Part shown: positions 1 through 8,399 of the stretch, in pieces
How the letters are laid out: every line of letters starts with the position of its first letter
How positions within the stretch are numbered: the stretch's first letter is position 1
NCBI RefSeq assembly: GCF_021601625.1
Contig: NZ_BQHR01000004.1
Coordinates: 1 to 64,000, forward strand
Direction: 5' to 3'
Source: Pseudomonas paraglycinae
GTDB taxonomy: Bacteria; Pseudomonadota; Gammaproteobacteria; Pseudomonadales; Pseudomonadaceae
DNA length: 64,000 nucleotides
Position numbers and translations under genes: made by a program
The notes under the pieces: model-generated
The model's database searches: none
The model's input: the letters and a program-made list of their open reading frames with translations, nothing else
What the model was told of the DNA's origin: nothing

Positions 1-608
1 TGCCCGGCACGCACAGCGAGCCGACGCGACAGGGATTCGAATGGGCTTTCCGGGAGTTTGGATTGCCGGACGTAATCCGCACAGATAACGGGGCGCCTTT
101 CGCATCGACCGGTTTGGCGCGGCTGTCGAAGCTGTCCGTCTGGTTCATCAGGCATGGCATCCATATCGAGACAATCACACCAGGGCGTCCTGACCAGAAC
201 GGTCGACACGAACGGATGCACCGCACCCTCAAAGCAGCGGTACTGCGAACACCTGCGGAAAATCTCGTACGCCAGCAGCTGGCCTTTGAAGAGTTCGTTC
301 AGGACTTCAACCATGATCGACCACACACCGCACTGGGCATGAAACCGCCGGCTTCCGTATACAGACCTTCGTTGCGCCCGTATCCGGGCTACTTGCCCGC
401 GGTCGAATATGGCCCTGAGGTTGAGGTACGCAAGGTTCGTTCGAACGGCGAGTTCAAGTGGAAGGGGCAACGAATGTTTTTGGGCGAGGCGCTGATCGGC
501 GAGGACATCGCGCTGAAGGAAGTGGCTGATGACGTGTGGGAGCTGTACCTTTGCAACTTCTGTTTAGGCAGGCTTGAGCGCGGTGCCAACCGCGTATCAA
601 GCCTGTAA
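1..608 (+). CDS. IS481-family transposase, 5' truncated by the window edge
   Basis: The frame is open from base 3 to the TAA at 606-608. It encodes the C-terminal half of an rve/integrase-core DDE transposase. The second catalytic aspartate is in RTDNGAPF and the catalytic glutamate is in the QNGRHERMHRTLK block, followed by the HDRPHTALGMKPP signature of IS481/ISL3-like helices. The first aspartate and the N-terminal helix-turn-helix must lie upstream of the window. No frameshift or stop is visible, so the gene may be intact. A TTG at 63 gives an apparent start, but homology clearly extends upstream of it. The protein cuts and joins element ends; it has no link to the metabolic genes that follow. 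Confidence 0.9.
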   Translation, partial: PGTHSEPTRQGFEWAFREFGLPDVIRTDNGAPFASTGLARLSKLSVWFIRHGIHIETITPGRPDQNGRHERMHRTLKAAVLRTPAENLVRQQLAFEEFVQDFNHDRPHTALGMKPPASVYRPSLRPYPGYLPAVEYGPEVEVRKVRSNGEFKWKGQRMFLGEALIGEDIALKEVADDVWELYLCNFCLGRLERGANRVSSL

Positions 609-612
609 AAGG

Positions 613-657
613 TGTAAACGATGTCCCCGGTCTAATGTGTAAAGGATGTACCGGTCT
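613..657 (+). repeat. Tandem imperfect repeat at IS right end
   Basis: Two near-identical direct copies are present. Bases 613-633 read TGTAAACGATGTCCCCGGTCT and bases 638-657 are the same motif with one deletion and two substitutions. They lie between the transposase stop and the inferred element end and are probably transposase-binding sites within the terminal inverted repeat. Confidence 0.7.
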
Positions 658-685
658 CTACAGTGAGGGAAAGGGGCCGACACGG

Positions 686-1837
686 TCACAACTGATAGTT
701 CTTCAACTCCCGAGCAATCACCATCCGCTGTATCTCGCTAGATCCCTCATAAATTTGGGTAATCCGCGCATCCCGGTAGTACTTCTCAACCGGGTAATCC
801 TCCAGATACCCATACCCGCCATGGATCTGAATCGCTGACGAGCACACCTTCTCGGCCATTTCCGATGCAAACAGCTTGGCCTGCGAAGCCTCCGACAGAC
901 ACGGTTTGCCCGCCGTACGCAGCCGCGCCGCATGCAAAATCATCAAGCGTGCTGCGTTGATCTGCATCTGCATGTCCGCCAGCAGGTTGGCGATGCTCTG
1001 GTGCTCGACAATCGCCTTGCCGAACTGCACCCGATCACGGGCGTAACCCAGCGCAGCTTCAAACGCCGCTCGGGCGATGCCCAATGCTTGCGCGGCAATA
1101 CCGATGCGTCCGCCTTCCAGGTTGGAAAGGGCAATCGCCAGACCTTTGCCGCGCTCACCCAGCAGATTCGCTTCAGGAATGCTGCAATTGTTCAGCGTCA
1201 CCGCGCAGGTGTCGGAGGCGCGGATGCCCATCTTGTGTTCGGTCCGGTCAACGATGAACCCCGGCGTATCGGTCGGCACCAGAAACGCCGAGATCCCGCG
1301 CTTGCCGAGATCCGGATCGGTCACCGCAAACACGATCGCCAGTTTTGCCCGTTTGCCATTGCTGACAAATTGCTTGGCGCCGTTGATCACCCATTGCCCG
1401 TCGCGCAGTTCGGCGCGGGTGCGCAGGTTGTGTGCTTCGGAGCCGGCCTGGGGTTCGGTCAGGCAGAAGCAGCCGATCACCGCTCCGCTGGCCAGGTCCG
1501 CCAGCCAGGTCTGCTTCTGTTCTTCGCTGCCGTAGTTGAGCACCGGCCCGCAGCCCACAGAGTTGTGGATGCTCATGAACGCGCCGGTGGCGCCGTCACC
1601 GGCGGAAATCTCTTCCACTGCCAGCGCATAGGCCACGTAGTCGACGTAAGTACCGCCCCATTCCTCAGGCACCACCATGCCCAGCAGTCCGAGTTCGCCC
1701 ATCTTTGCCACCAGACCGTCATCGATCCAGCCGGCCTTTTCCCAGGCTTGCGCGTGGGGGGCGATTTCGCCGCGGGCAAAGTCCCGGGCCATATCGCGGA
1801 TCATTACCTGGTCTTCAGTCAATTCGAGATCGTGCAT
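686..1837 (-). CDS. Acyl-CoA dehydrogenase (short/branched-chain type)
   Basis: This 383-residue flavoprotein has the full-length acyl-CoA dehydrogenase architecture. The N-terminal helical domain covers about 1-120, the middle beta domain starts with the [11 protein letters not shown] signature near 123-133, and the C-terminal helical domain contains the flavin motif IQIHGGYGY (337-344). The likely catalytic base is Glu364 in [11 protein letters not shown], the position used by medium- and short-chain enzymes. It oxidises an acyl-CoA to the 2,3-enoyl-CoA and passes electrons to ETF. The gene starts 3 nt after the stop of the 3-hydroxyisobutyryl-CoA hydrolase-like gene, so the two are co-translated. 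That pairing suggests isobutyryl-CoA in valine breakdown, but 2-methylbutyryl- or butyryl-CoA cannot be excluded. Confidence 0.93.
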   Translation of the reverse strand: MHDLELTEDQVMIRDMARDFARGEIAPHAQAWEKAGWIDDGLVAKMGELGLLGMVVPEEWGGTYVDYVAYALAVEEISAGDGATGAFMSIHNSVGCGPVLNYGSEEQKQTWLADLASGAVIGCFCLTEPQAGSEAHNLRTRAELRDGQWVINGAKQFVSNGKRAKLAIVFAVTDPDLGKRGISAFLVPTDTPGFIVDRTEHKMGIRASDTCAVTLNNCSIPEANLLGERGKGLAIALSNLEGGRIGIAAQALGIARAAFEAALGYARDRVQFGKAIVEHQSIANLLADMQMQINAARLMILHAARLRTAGKPCLSEASQAKLFASEMAEKVCSSAIQIHGGYGYLEDYPVEKYYRDARITQIYEGSSEIQRMVIARELKNYQL

Positions 1838-1840
1838 GGC

Positions 1841-2947
1841 TCAGCTCCCGCTCTCTTCGAAACCGTGGAAGAAACTCGCGACCTGTTCGGCGTGCAGTGC
1901 AGCCAGGGTCGGCGGATTCCAGCGTGGTGATTTGTCTTTGTCGATCAGCAAGGCGCGCACGCCTTCGATCAGGTCGCCGCGTTCGAACCACTGGCGATCC
2001 AGATGCAGTTCGAGGGCGAAGCAGTGTTCCAGGCTCAGGTGCCGGCCGCGACGCAGCATTTCCAGGGTCACGCCCATGGCCAGCGGCGAGCGGGTTTCCA
2101 GCAGGTCGGCGGTGGTGGTCGCCCATTCGTGGCTGTCGGCGACGGTGACGGCGCGCAGTTGCTCGACGATGCTCGGCACGTCAGGCAAGGCGAAGAAATG
2201 GTCGATGGCCGGGCGCAAGGCCTCAAGCGGCGCATCCGGCAGGGTTTGCACGGCGTGGCGGGCCAGCAGGTTTTGCAGGTCTTTGAGCGGCGTGTCGTGC
2301 CACTCCAGGTGATCGAGCTGTTCGTCGAGAGTGCCGAGTTTGCTGCTGTCCAGATACCAGTCGGCGAGGCCGCAATACAGCGCATCCGCTGCACGGATCT
2401 GCACGCCGCTGACGCCCAGATAAATCCCCAGCTCGCCGGGAATGCGCGGCAGGAAATAACTGCCGCCGACATCCGGGAAATAGCCGATCGCCACTTCCGG
2501 CATCGCCAGACGGCTCTTCTCGGTGACCACCCGCAGATCGGCGCCTTGCACCAGACCCATGCCGCCGCCGAGGACGAAACCGTCCATCAGCGCCAGCACC
2601 GGTTTGCGGTAGTGGTGGATCGTCAGGTCGAGGGCGTATTCCTCGACGAAGAAATCTTCGTGCAGCGTGTCGCCGCTTTTATGGCTGTCGTACAGGGATC
2701 GAATGTCGCCACCGGCACAGAAGGCTTTCTCGCCGGCACCGCGCAGCACGACGGCGTGGATATCGGCATCGGCGGCCCAGGCGTCCAGGTGTTGCTGGAG
2801 CTGGCGCACCATGTCGAGGGTCAGGGCATTGAGGCCGGCGGGGCGGTTGAGGGTCAGATGACCGATGTGATTGCGAACCTCGGCCAGCACTTCGTGCGGC
2901 GTGGCATCCATGGACGAAGTCCGCGGGGATGAAGCCTGAGCAGTCAT
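1841..2947 (-). CDS. Enoyl-CoA hydratase/isomerase family, 3-hydroxyisobutyryl-CoA hydrolase-like
   Basis: A 368-residue crotonase-fold protein. Its length and C-terminal extension match 3-hydroxyisobutyryl-CoA hydrolases rather than 260-residue hydratases. The oxyanion-hole segments are KAFCAGGDIRSLY (74-86) and FVLGGGMGL (124-132). The family acid pair is Glu151 and Asp159 in MPEVAIGYFPDVGG. It should hydrolyse 3-hydroxyisobutyryl-CoA to the free acid in valine catabolism. An in-frame GTG precedes the ATG, but the ATG at 2947 has AGGGAG six bases upstream and is preferred. It is the first gene of a two-gene operon with the acyl-CoA dehydrogenase. The pathway role is inferred; some members act on 3-hydroxypropionyl-CoA. 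Confidence 0.88.
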   Translation of the reverse strand: MTAQASSPRTSSMDATPHEVLAEVRNHIGHLTLNRPAGLNALTLDMVRQLQQHLDAWAADADIHAVVLRGAGEKAFCAGGDIRSLYDSHKSGDTLHEDFFVEEYALDLTIHHYRKPVLALMDGFVLGGGMGLVQGADLRVVTEKSRLAMPEVAIGYFPDVGGSYFLPRIPGELGIYLGVSGVQIRAADALYCGLADWYLDSSKLGTLDEQLDHLEWHDTPLKDLQNLLARHAVQTLPDAPLEALRPAIDHFFALPDVPSIVEQLRAVTVADSHEWATTTADLLETRSPLAMGVTLEMLRRGRHLSLEHCFALELHLDRQWFERGDLIEGVRALLIDKDKSPRWNPPTLAALHAEQVASFFHGFEESGS

Positions 2948-3137
2948 CACTAACTCCCTGCTTTTATTGTCTTTATTCGAGAAGCTCGCGCGCGAGCGTT
3001 ACCGGATCGTAACAGTGCAAATTTGCCGTGTACAACGGGGATATGTGCACGGGCTGTCTGCATTTTTACCTTAGGCCAAATGCACGGGATCGGGGCTTCT
3101 TTTCAATCGACAACGCTGACAGGGACTGGCTCCGGAC

Positions 3138-3824
3138 TCAGCGGAACACCTGGCCAATGCTGCGCCGCTTGGCGTGCAGTTCACTGGCATGAATCAACTG
3201 TTCCAGATCCTCCGGCGTGACGTCGATGAACGCTTCCATGTCCGCCAGCGCCCGTTTCAGGTCTTCAGCCGTGATGGACTGAATATCCACCGGGGCCACA
3301 GCCGGCGCGGGTTCGGCAGGGCGTTTCGGGTAGCGGATGCGGGTGAGGTTGTTGTAGGCCAGTGCGGCCAGCAGCAGGCACGCGGCGCTGAGCATCACCG
3401 GTTCCAGGGCTTTCCAGTCCATGGCGATGGTCATCGGGTCGGCCAGCACCATGGTCAACGCGACGGCGCCGGCCGGTGGGTGCAGGCAGCGCAGCCAGCA
3501 CATCAGGATCAGCGCCATGCCGGCGGCGAGGCACGCACTGCCGAGGGTTCGGCCGAGGACGTGGGCCACCAGCAACGCAACGACGCCTGCGCACAGGTAG
3601 CCGCCGATGATCGACCACGGCTGGGCGAGGGCGCCGGACGACACCGCGAATAGCAAAACCGCCGAAGCGCCCAGTGGGCCGATCAGGTGGTAGGCCACTT
3701 CAATGCCGAACACCTGACTGCACGCCCACACGCTGAACAACGTGCCCAAGGCCATGCCGATCGCGGCGCGGCTCCATTCGGTGGGGCGGGTGTTGATGGC
3801 GGCGGGCAACCAGCGAGCGAGCAT
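3138..3824 (-). CDS. HPP-family integral membrane protein
   Basis: A 228-residue protein with about five hydrophobic segments. It carries the signature of the HPP family around residues 110-145, CWLRCLHPPAGAVAL, and an IGPLGASAVLLF block before it. The polar C-terminal tail (about 185-228) is predicted cytoplasmic. Some HPP proteins have been linked to nitrite transport in chloroplasts; the bacterial role is generally unknown. The frame is open much further upstream, but the start is placed at the ATG at 3824. It is preceded by AAAGGAA, and the protein from there begins like family members. A terminator-like hairpin lies only 31 nt upstream of this ATG. The gene stands apart from the neighbouring operons. 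Confidence 0.85.
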   Translation of the reverse strand: MLARWLPAAINTRPTEWSRAAIGMALGTLFSVWACSQVFGIEVAYHLIGPLGASAVLLFAVSSGALAQPWSIIGGYLCAGVVALLVAHVLGRTLGSACLAAGMALILMCWLRCLHPPAGAVALTMVLADPMTIAMDWKALEPVMLSAACLLLAALAYNNLTRIRYPKRPAEPAPAVAPVDIQSITAEDLKRALADMEAFIDVTPEDLEQLIHASELHAKRRSIGQVFR

Positions 3825-3854
3825 GCAGAATCGTTCCTTTGCGAAATTCAGGGC

Positions 3855-3891
3855 AAAAAAAAGGACTTGTCCGTAAACGCGGAAAGTCCTT
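3855..3891 (-). terminator. Rho-independent terminator of the MFS gene, in the HPP leader
   Basis: Read on the minus strand, AAGGACTT (3891-3884) pairs perfectly with AAGTCCTT (3868-3861). An inner TCCG/CGGA pairing extends the stem, and a run of eight T follows (3862-3855). It lies 90 bp beyond the MFS stop codon. Because the HPP start codon is at 3824, the same hairpin would also sit in any HPP transcript that begins upstream of it. Confidence 0.85.
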
Positions 3892-3981
3892 CGAAGTGTT
3901 CCAACTATTGGGGGAGGAACGCGCCCAGTGTGCCAAGCATTCACGATGCTGACAAATTCATATAAATGCAGTTTCAGTGCA

Positions 3982-5160
3982 TTATTTATGCAGTAAAGCC
4001 ACGCGTCGCCCGCTCATGAAACAAAGGAAACCGCCCATAGCCGTCAATGCGCTGAGCGCATAGAACATGGTCGGCGCCGGCGTGTGCATCAGCAGGAAGC
4101 CGCAAATTACCGGGCTCAGCGCGCCACCCAGCGCCGCCAGATTCTGCGCGCCGTAATAGCTGCCGCGCAGTTCTTCCGGGGCCAGGGTGTCGACGAACAG
4201 GAACTCCGACGGGTAAATGATCATCTCGCCGAGGGTGAAGATGAACATCGCGATGCACCACGTCACCAGGCTGTCGGCGAGGCTGAAACCGATCAGGCCG
4301 AGGATGAACAGGCTGGTGCCGGCGGCGATCCAGTAGCGCAGTTTTTCCCGGTTGAGGAAACGACCGATCTGGTATTGCAGCAGGATCACCGCGATGGCGT
4401 TGCAGGCGAGCAGGGCGGCCATGGTTTGCAACGCGCGCTGCGAGTCTTCGACCACCAGCAGGTATTGCGACAGGTACAACGTGAAACGCCCGTGAACCAC
4501 GGTGCTGAGCAGACAGCCGCAAGTGAACATGATCAATGTGCGGTCATTTTTCAGGGTGATCAGCGTTTTCAGGAAGCTTTGCGGCTGGCCGATGGCGGCG
4601 ACCGGGCTGGCGTCCTTCGGGATGCCGATCATCAGGAAGATGCTGCCGAAAGCGATGCCCGCAGCAATCAGGAACGGCGCAATCGGGTACACCCCGGCGA
4701 TCACCACACCGAGCATCGGGCCCGTGGCGTAGCCGATGTTGGTCAGGGTATAGCGCAGGGAAAATGCCTTGGCCCGTTGGCCCATGGGCAGGTTTTCACT
4801 GAGGATCGCCTTGGAGCCGATCAGGAACAGCGCCGAGGCGGTTTCGGTGATGACCAGGGTGGCGGTCGTCAGGTACAGGTCTTTGGCGAATGTCAGCAGC
4901 ACGAAGCCGATGGCGCTGGAGAGCATCGCCAGAATCAGCAACCGGCGCTTCTCGAGCCGGTCGATGATGTAGCCGCCGTACAGCGCAAGCAGGGTGGCGA
5001 TGAACACCGCGATGCCCAGCAATAACCCGACATCCTGTTGGTTGAGGCCGAGCTTGTTGCTCAAAAACAGGGTGAGCAACGGACTGGTGATGGCGCGGCT
5101 GACGACGATGGTCAGCGAGACGATCATCAGGCGGCGGATAACGAGCGAGTAGGTGGCCAC
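3982..5160 (-). CDS. Major facilitator superfamily transporter (MdtH-like)
   Basis: A 392-residue protein with the usual twelve hydrophobic segments of the MFS fold. The motif-A sequence GGYIIDRLEKRR lies in the loop after the second helix (about 62-73), and a TNIGYATGPMLG segment is in helix 5. Overall resemblance is to drug/H+ antiporters of the MdtH type. It is the last gene of the minus-strand catabolic operon, 16 nt after the PrpD-family gene, and is followed by a strong terminator. In that setting it could export a pathway product or import a substrate. No substrate can be read from the sequence. Confidence 0.85.
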   Translation of the reverse strand: MATYSLVIRRLMIVSLTIVVSRAITSPLLTLFLSNKLGLNQQDVGLLLGIAVFIATLLALYGGYIIDRLEKRRLLILAMLSSAIGFVLLTFAKDLYLTTATLVITETASALFLIGSKAILSENLPMGQRAKAFSLRYTLTNIGYATGPMLGVVIAGVYPIAPFLIAAGIAFGSIFLMIGIPKDASPVAAIGQPQSFLKTLITLKNDRTLIMFTCGCLLSTVVHGRFTLYLSQYLLVVEDSQRALQTMAALLACNAIAVILLQYQIGRFLNREKLRYWIAAGTSLFILGLIGFSLADSLVTWCIAMFIFTLGEMIIYPSEFLFVDTLAPEELRGSYYGAQNLAALGGALSPVICGFLLMHTPAPTMFYALSALTAMGGFLCFMSGRRVALLHK

Positions 5161-5176
5161 GGAAAATCAAATGTCC

Positions 5177-6529
5177 TTATTCGGTTAACAGGTGCTCGAG
5201 ATCGCGCACGGAATCCAGCGTTTGCAGTTGCCGCAGCTGCGCCAGTAAAGGCTCAGCCTTGACCGGTGAAATGACCCGCAACGCCAGACTGAAAAACTTC
5301 TCCTCCAGCGCCGCCTCGCTCAGCGGATTGCCCGGCGCCCCCAGCGGCACATCGACACACATACTCGCCTCACGCCCGTCGCGGGTTCGTACAACGACCA
5401 CTGGCTCGCCATCCTCCGACAGTCGCTCATCCACTTCAAGGCGAATGCGCGTCAGCCAGTAAGCGATGCGCGGATCGTTGCGTGGCTGTTCGTCGTAAGC
5501 CTCCAATCGGCAATGACCATGCACCAGTCGCGCGGCGAGGGCGTAGGGCAGGCTCATCTGCGCAGCGGCCAGACTGCGGGTGTCGCGACCGCCGCACATA
5601 TCGAGCAGAAACCCGCACAGGTTCACCTGAACGTCTTCCACCTGATCCGCGCCGATCTGCAATTGCTCCAGCAACAACCCAAGCGCATCGATGGCCGAAT
5701 GGGTGCCACGGCAGGCGGCGTAGGGTTTGATCGAGCAGCGCGCGAGTTTCCAGACCTGTCCCAATTCGGCATCCAGCGCATCCGGCTGCGCGCTGCCCGG
5801 CGCCAGGGTTTTGAGAAACCCGCCCCAGACATCCTCGAACAACACCGACGGCCCGCTGACGCCTTCACGGGCAAAACGCGCCGCGAGCAAACCACCCTCG
5901 GCCGCACGACCGCTGTGCAGTTTCTTGCTTTGCGAACCGTCATGGATGAACGCCCACAACCCGCCGCTGAAACTGCCGGCGATGCCCAGTGCCGACACGG
6001 TTTGCCCGACATCCAGCGCAAAGATCCGTGCACAGGCCGCCGCCGCGCCGAACACGCCGCAAGTGGCGGTCGAATGCCAACCGGCGCCGTTGTGCGCCGA
6101 ATAACTGCCGCAGGCTTCCAGCACCCGCCGGCCTATTTCGTAGCCGATGACCACGGCGGTGATGAATTCGCGACCGTCCACCGGCCTATCCACCAGCGAC
6201 AGCGCCGCCATCACCGCCGGCAACACCACCGCGCCGGAATGATCGCAACCGCCGGTGTCGTCCAGCTCCAGCGCATGGGCGGCGATGCCATTGAGCAATG
6301 CCGCATGCCCCGCGCCGACCCGCAACGATGAACCCCAGACCAACGCAGTGCCGGGTTCGGCGCCGAACACCTGCCGCGCCTGAAGCGCCACCGCGCTGTC
6401 GGCCCCGGCCAGTGCTGCGCCGAAGGTGTCGAGAATGTGTCGCTTGGCCTGTTCCACCAACGCTGGCGGCAGATCTTCAAACCGTGTATCGACGCAAAAC
6501 TGCGCCAGCCGCTGCATGCGTTCGGTCAT
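5177..6529 (-). CDS. MmgE/PrpD family protein (possible epimerase)
   Basis: This 450-residue protein spans the whole MmgE/PrpD fold. Active-site-type residues of the family are present: the DD pair at 90-91 in ALELDDTG, His97, His152 in GAGWHSTATCG, and the SKKLHSGRAAEGG block (201-213) with lysine, histidine and arginine. Known family activities are 2-methylcitrate dehydratase, cis-aconitate decarboxylase and iminodisuccinate epimerase. No methylcitrate-cycle gene is nearby. Instead it shares an operon with an argininosuccinate-lyase-superfamily enzyme and an amino-acid importer, which favours an epimerase or isomerase role on an amino-dicarboxylate. Its first four bases overlap the stop of the upstream deacetylase gene (ATGA). 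Confidence 0.85.
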   Translation of the reverse strand: MTERMQRLAQFCVDTRFEDLPPALVEQAKRHILDTFGAALAGADSAVALQARQVFGAEPGTALVWGSSLRVGAGHAALLNGIAAHALELDDTGGCDHSGAVVLPAVMAALSLVDRPVDGREFITAVVIGYEIGRRVLEACGSYSAHNGAGWHSTATCGVFGAAAACARIFALDVGQTVSALGIAGSFSGGLWAFIHDGSQSKKLHSGRAAEGGLLAARFAREGVSGPSVLFEDVWGGFLKTLAPGSAQPDALDAELGQVWKLARCSIKPYAACRGTHSAIDALGLLLEQLQIGADQVEDVQVNLCGFLLDMCGGRDTRSLAAAQMSLPYALAARLVHGHCRLEAYDEQPRNDPRIAYWLTRIRLEVDERLSEDGEPVVVVRTRDGREASMCVDVPLGAPGNPLSEAALEEKFFSLALRVISPVKAEPLLAQLRQLQTLDSVRDLEHLLTE

Positions 6530-7416
6530 ACGAGGTAGTCCCGATAATGGCGCTCATACACCGACGCCGGATGATCCTGCGCGACCGGCGCCGCCGTTTG
6601 CGCCCACCACTGCGCGACTTCGGCGCCGGTGGCGATCCACACGTCGTCATGCTGCTGAATGCCTTGCAGCAGTTCCCGCAGCACACCGATGCGCCCCGGC
6701 GTGGCGATGATTTCCGGGTGCAGGCGCAGCACGTAGCACAGGCCGAAACGGTGGAACCCGGCGAAGTCCATTTGCAGGTTGCCCAGGGTATGGCTGTAGG
6801 AGGCGATCCGCGATTGCGCCGGCGGCACGGCCGGGCTCAGATTGAAGGCGAAGTAAGGCTCGTCTTCCAGTTCGTAATGCAGCGGCAACTCGACCACTTC
6901 AGGCGCAGTTGGATGCAAGAACGGCAGGTCATCGCCACGCCAAGATGACGACCAGAGAATGCCGTGAGCTTTCAAGGCTTCGATGAATCCCGGCGCACCG
7001 TTGCCCGCTGGAATCCGGAAACCGGTTGGATGCACGCCGGTCAATGCTTCCAGCGCTGCACAGCCCTTGGCGACTTCCGCGCTTTGCGCCGCCAGATCCA
7101 GCGTGTCGTAATCCTGATGGCGGTAACCGGCGCAGGCGATTTCATGGCCGTCAGCCTGGATGGCCGCTATGTGCTGCGGATTTTCCTCGGCAACGATGCC
7201 GGGCACGAACCAGCTGCTGCGCACCCCGAGTTCCCTGAACAGGCCGAGCAAACGCTCGACGCCGCGTTGCGTGCCATAGCGCCATACCGAGAGCGTCTTG
7301 TCGCGCCCGGCGACTTCCGGGGCCTGGGTGAGAATGCCGTGGATGTCGTTGTAATCGACGGTCAGCACCACCGCGCAGCGTTTGCCGGCGGGCCAGAGGT
7401 TGTCAGCGTCAGCCAT
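6526..7416 (-). CDS. Polysaccharide deacetylase family protein (PuuE/allantoinase-like) with altered metal site
   Basis: A 296-residue NodB-homology protein of the cyclic-amidase-like subgroup. It contains the segments SSWFVPGIVAE (67-77), GHEIACAGYRH (90-100), TGFRIPAGN (about 135-143) and LRLHPE near 230. In the neighbouring paralogue the second motif reads YHGYKH, with two metal-binding histidines. Here the first is replaced by Ala96 while His100 remains, and motif 1 is TVDYND. The protein therefore probably lacks one canonical zinc ligand. It may be a catalytically modified partner of the adjacent deacetylase, with which it overlaps by 8 nt; AGGAG lies just before its ATG. Substrate unknown; an amide or ureide is more likely than a polysaccharide. 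Confidence 0.85.
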   Translation of the reverse strand: MADADNLWPAGKRCAVVLTVDYNDIHGILTQAPEVAGRDKTLSVWRYGTQRGVERLLGLFRELGVRSSWFVPGIVAEENPQHIAAIQADGHEIACAGYRHQDYDTLDLAAQSAEVAKGCAALEALTGVHPTGFRIPAGNGAPGFIEALKAHGILWSSSWRGDDLPFLHPTAPEVVELPLHYELEDEPYFAFNLSPAVPPAQSRIASYSHTLGNLQMDFAGFHRFGLCYVLRLHPEIIATPGRIGVLRELLQGIQQHDDVWIATGAEVAQWWAQTAAPVAQDHPASVYERHYRDYLV

Positions 7417-8257
7417 GGTGATGCTCCTTCAGCCACCAGCGGGCGACGTCGCGGCAGGTGGCGAACCACACGTCATCGCGCTGGCGCATGTGTTCGAAGA
7501 GTTTCTCCAGCAACAGGATGCGCCCCGGTTTGCCGGTGATTTTCGGGTGGAACAGGGTGGTCAGGCACAGGCCTTCGTCCATTGCGCCGTCGTACTCGCG
7601 TTGCCAGTTGTCGAGGGTCAGCTCGTAGCTGGCGGTGCGGTCGAGCCCGGACGGGAAGTTCGGTGCGCGGGTGTAGGCGAGGGAGGCGTAGTCGTCCATT
7701 TCCCAGCGGCCGGGGATTTCCACCAGCGACGTGTCGTGGCCGGGGACGTTGACCAGATACGGGCGGTCGTCGCCGCGCATGCTGCTGGAATAGATGACGC
7801 CGTTGTCGGCCAGCATCGCCGGGGTTTCCGCGCGCCAGTCGCCGGACGGGGTGCGAAACCCCTCGGCGCGGATGTGCAGGTATTGCCAGAAGACGTCGCG
7901 GGATTTGTTCATCACGGCCTGCTGCTGGTCCAGCGTCAGGGCGTAGAAGGATTCGTGTTTGTAGCCGTGGTAGGCGACTTCATGACCGCGCTCGACGATG
8001 GCCTGGCATTGCTTCGGCCAGTTTTCCACGACCCACGCGGGGACGAAAAAGGTGGTCGGGATCTTGAAGGCGTCGAGCAGATCCAGCAGGCGCGGCAGGG
8101 CGCGGTAGGGGCCGTAGCCGCCGAAGCCGAAGTATTCGGGTTTGTGCCAGATCGAGTCGTTGAGCATGGCATCGCCGGTCGGGCCGTCGAGGTCGAAGGC
8201 CAGGGCGAGGCAGGCTTTGTGCTGGTCGGGCCAGGTGGGTTGGGGTGAGGAGGACAT
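7409..8257 (-). CDS. Polysaccharide deacetylase family protein (PuuE-like)
   Basis: A 282-residue NodB-homology protein with intact motifs: AFDLDG (20-25) with Asp22 and Asp24, HGYKH (97-101) with the two zinc histidines, GFRTPSGDWRAE in motif 3, and a histidine-containing LFHPK in motif 5. No signal peptide is visible, so it is cytoplasmic. That fits the allantoinase/PuuE-like branch rather than cell-wall deacetylases. The open frame extends upstream through a repeat element. The ATG at 8257 is chosen because it has a GGAG upstream and the protein aligns with its paralogue from there. It is translationally coupled to the second deacetylase gene. Confidence 0.87.
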   Translation of the reverse strand: MSSSPQPTWPDQHKACLALAFDLDGPTGDAMLNDSIWHKPEYFGFGGYGPYRALPRLLDLLDAFKIPTTFFVPAWVVENWPKQCQAIVERGHEVAYHGYKHESFYALTLDQQQAVMNKSRDVFWQYLHIRAEGFRTPSGDWRAETPAMLADNGVIYSSSMRGDDRPYLVNVPGHDTSLVEIPGRWEMDDYASLAYTRAPNFPSGLDRTASYELTLDNWQREYDGAMDEGLCLTTLFHPKITGKPGRILLLEKLFEHMRQRDDVWFATCRDVARWWLKEHHHG

Positions 8258-8277
8258 CACAGCGCTCCGATACTCAT

Positions 8278-8380
8278 CTGTAGGAACTGCCGAAGGCTGC
8301 GATCTTTGTTCGGGACGCGGAGCGTCCCAGGCTGCATTCCCACGCAGAGCGTGGGAACGAGCAATCAAAAGATCGCAGCC
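8278..8380. repeat. Composite REP-like palindromic element
   Basis: Nested inverted repeats lie between the binding-protein gene and the deacetylase genes. The outer arms are GCTGCGATCTTT (8297-8308) and AAAGATCGCAGC (8368-8379). Inside are two hairpins: GGGACGC/GCGTCCC (8312-8328) and TTCCCACGC/GCGTGGGAA (8337-8357). The flanking TGTAGGAACTGCCGAAGGCTGCGAT is of the dispersed kind common in Pseudomonas fluorescens genomes. The second hairpin has a close copy at 30720-30750. It would be transcribed inside the operon and could stabilise or separate the upstream and downstream mRNA segments. Confidence 0.8.
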
Positions 8381-8399
8381 GGGCATCAGTGGCGAAGCG

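Larger units (their letters stand above)
1..662 (+). mobile_element. IS481-type insertion sequence, right-hand part
   Basis: The window opens inside a DDE transposase gene and its 3' flank ends in two tandem copies of a terminal-repeat-like motif. The last bases, about 655-662, read CTCTACA; ending in ACA is typical of elements of this kind, so the right end is placed near 662. The left end, the first part of the transposase and any target duplication lie outside the window. Only about 23 bp separate this end from the stop codon of the acyl-CoA dehydrogenase, so the element inserted immediately downstream of that operon. Family assignment is from protein motifs; the exact boundary is inferred. 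Confidence 0.75.

Noticed and set aside
932-1930. 332-codon plus-strand frame opposite the acyl-CoA dehydrogenase
   Set aside because: Antisense shadow with His/Gln/Arg-rich composition and no family motifs.
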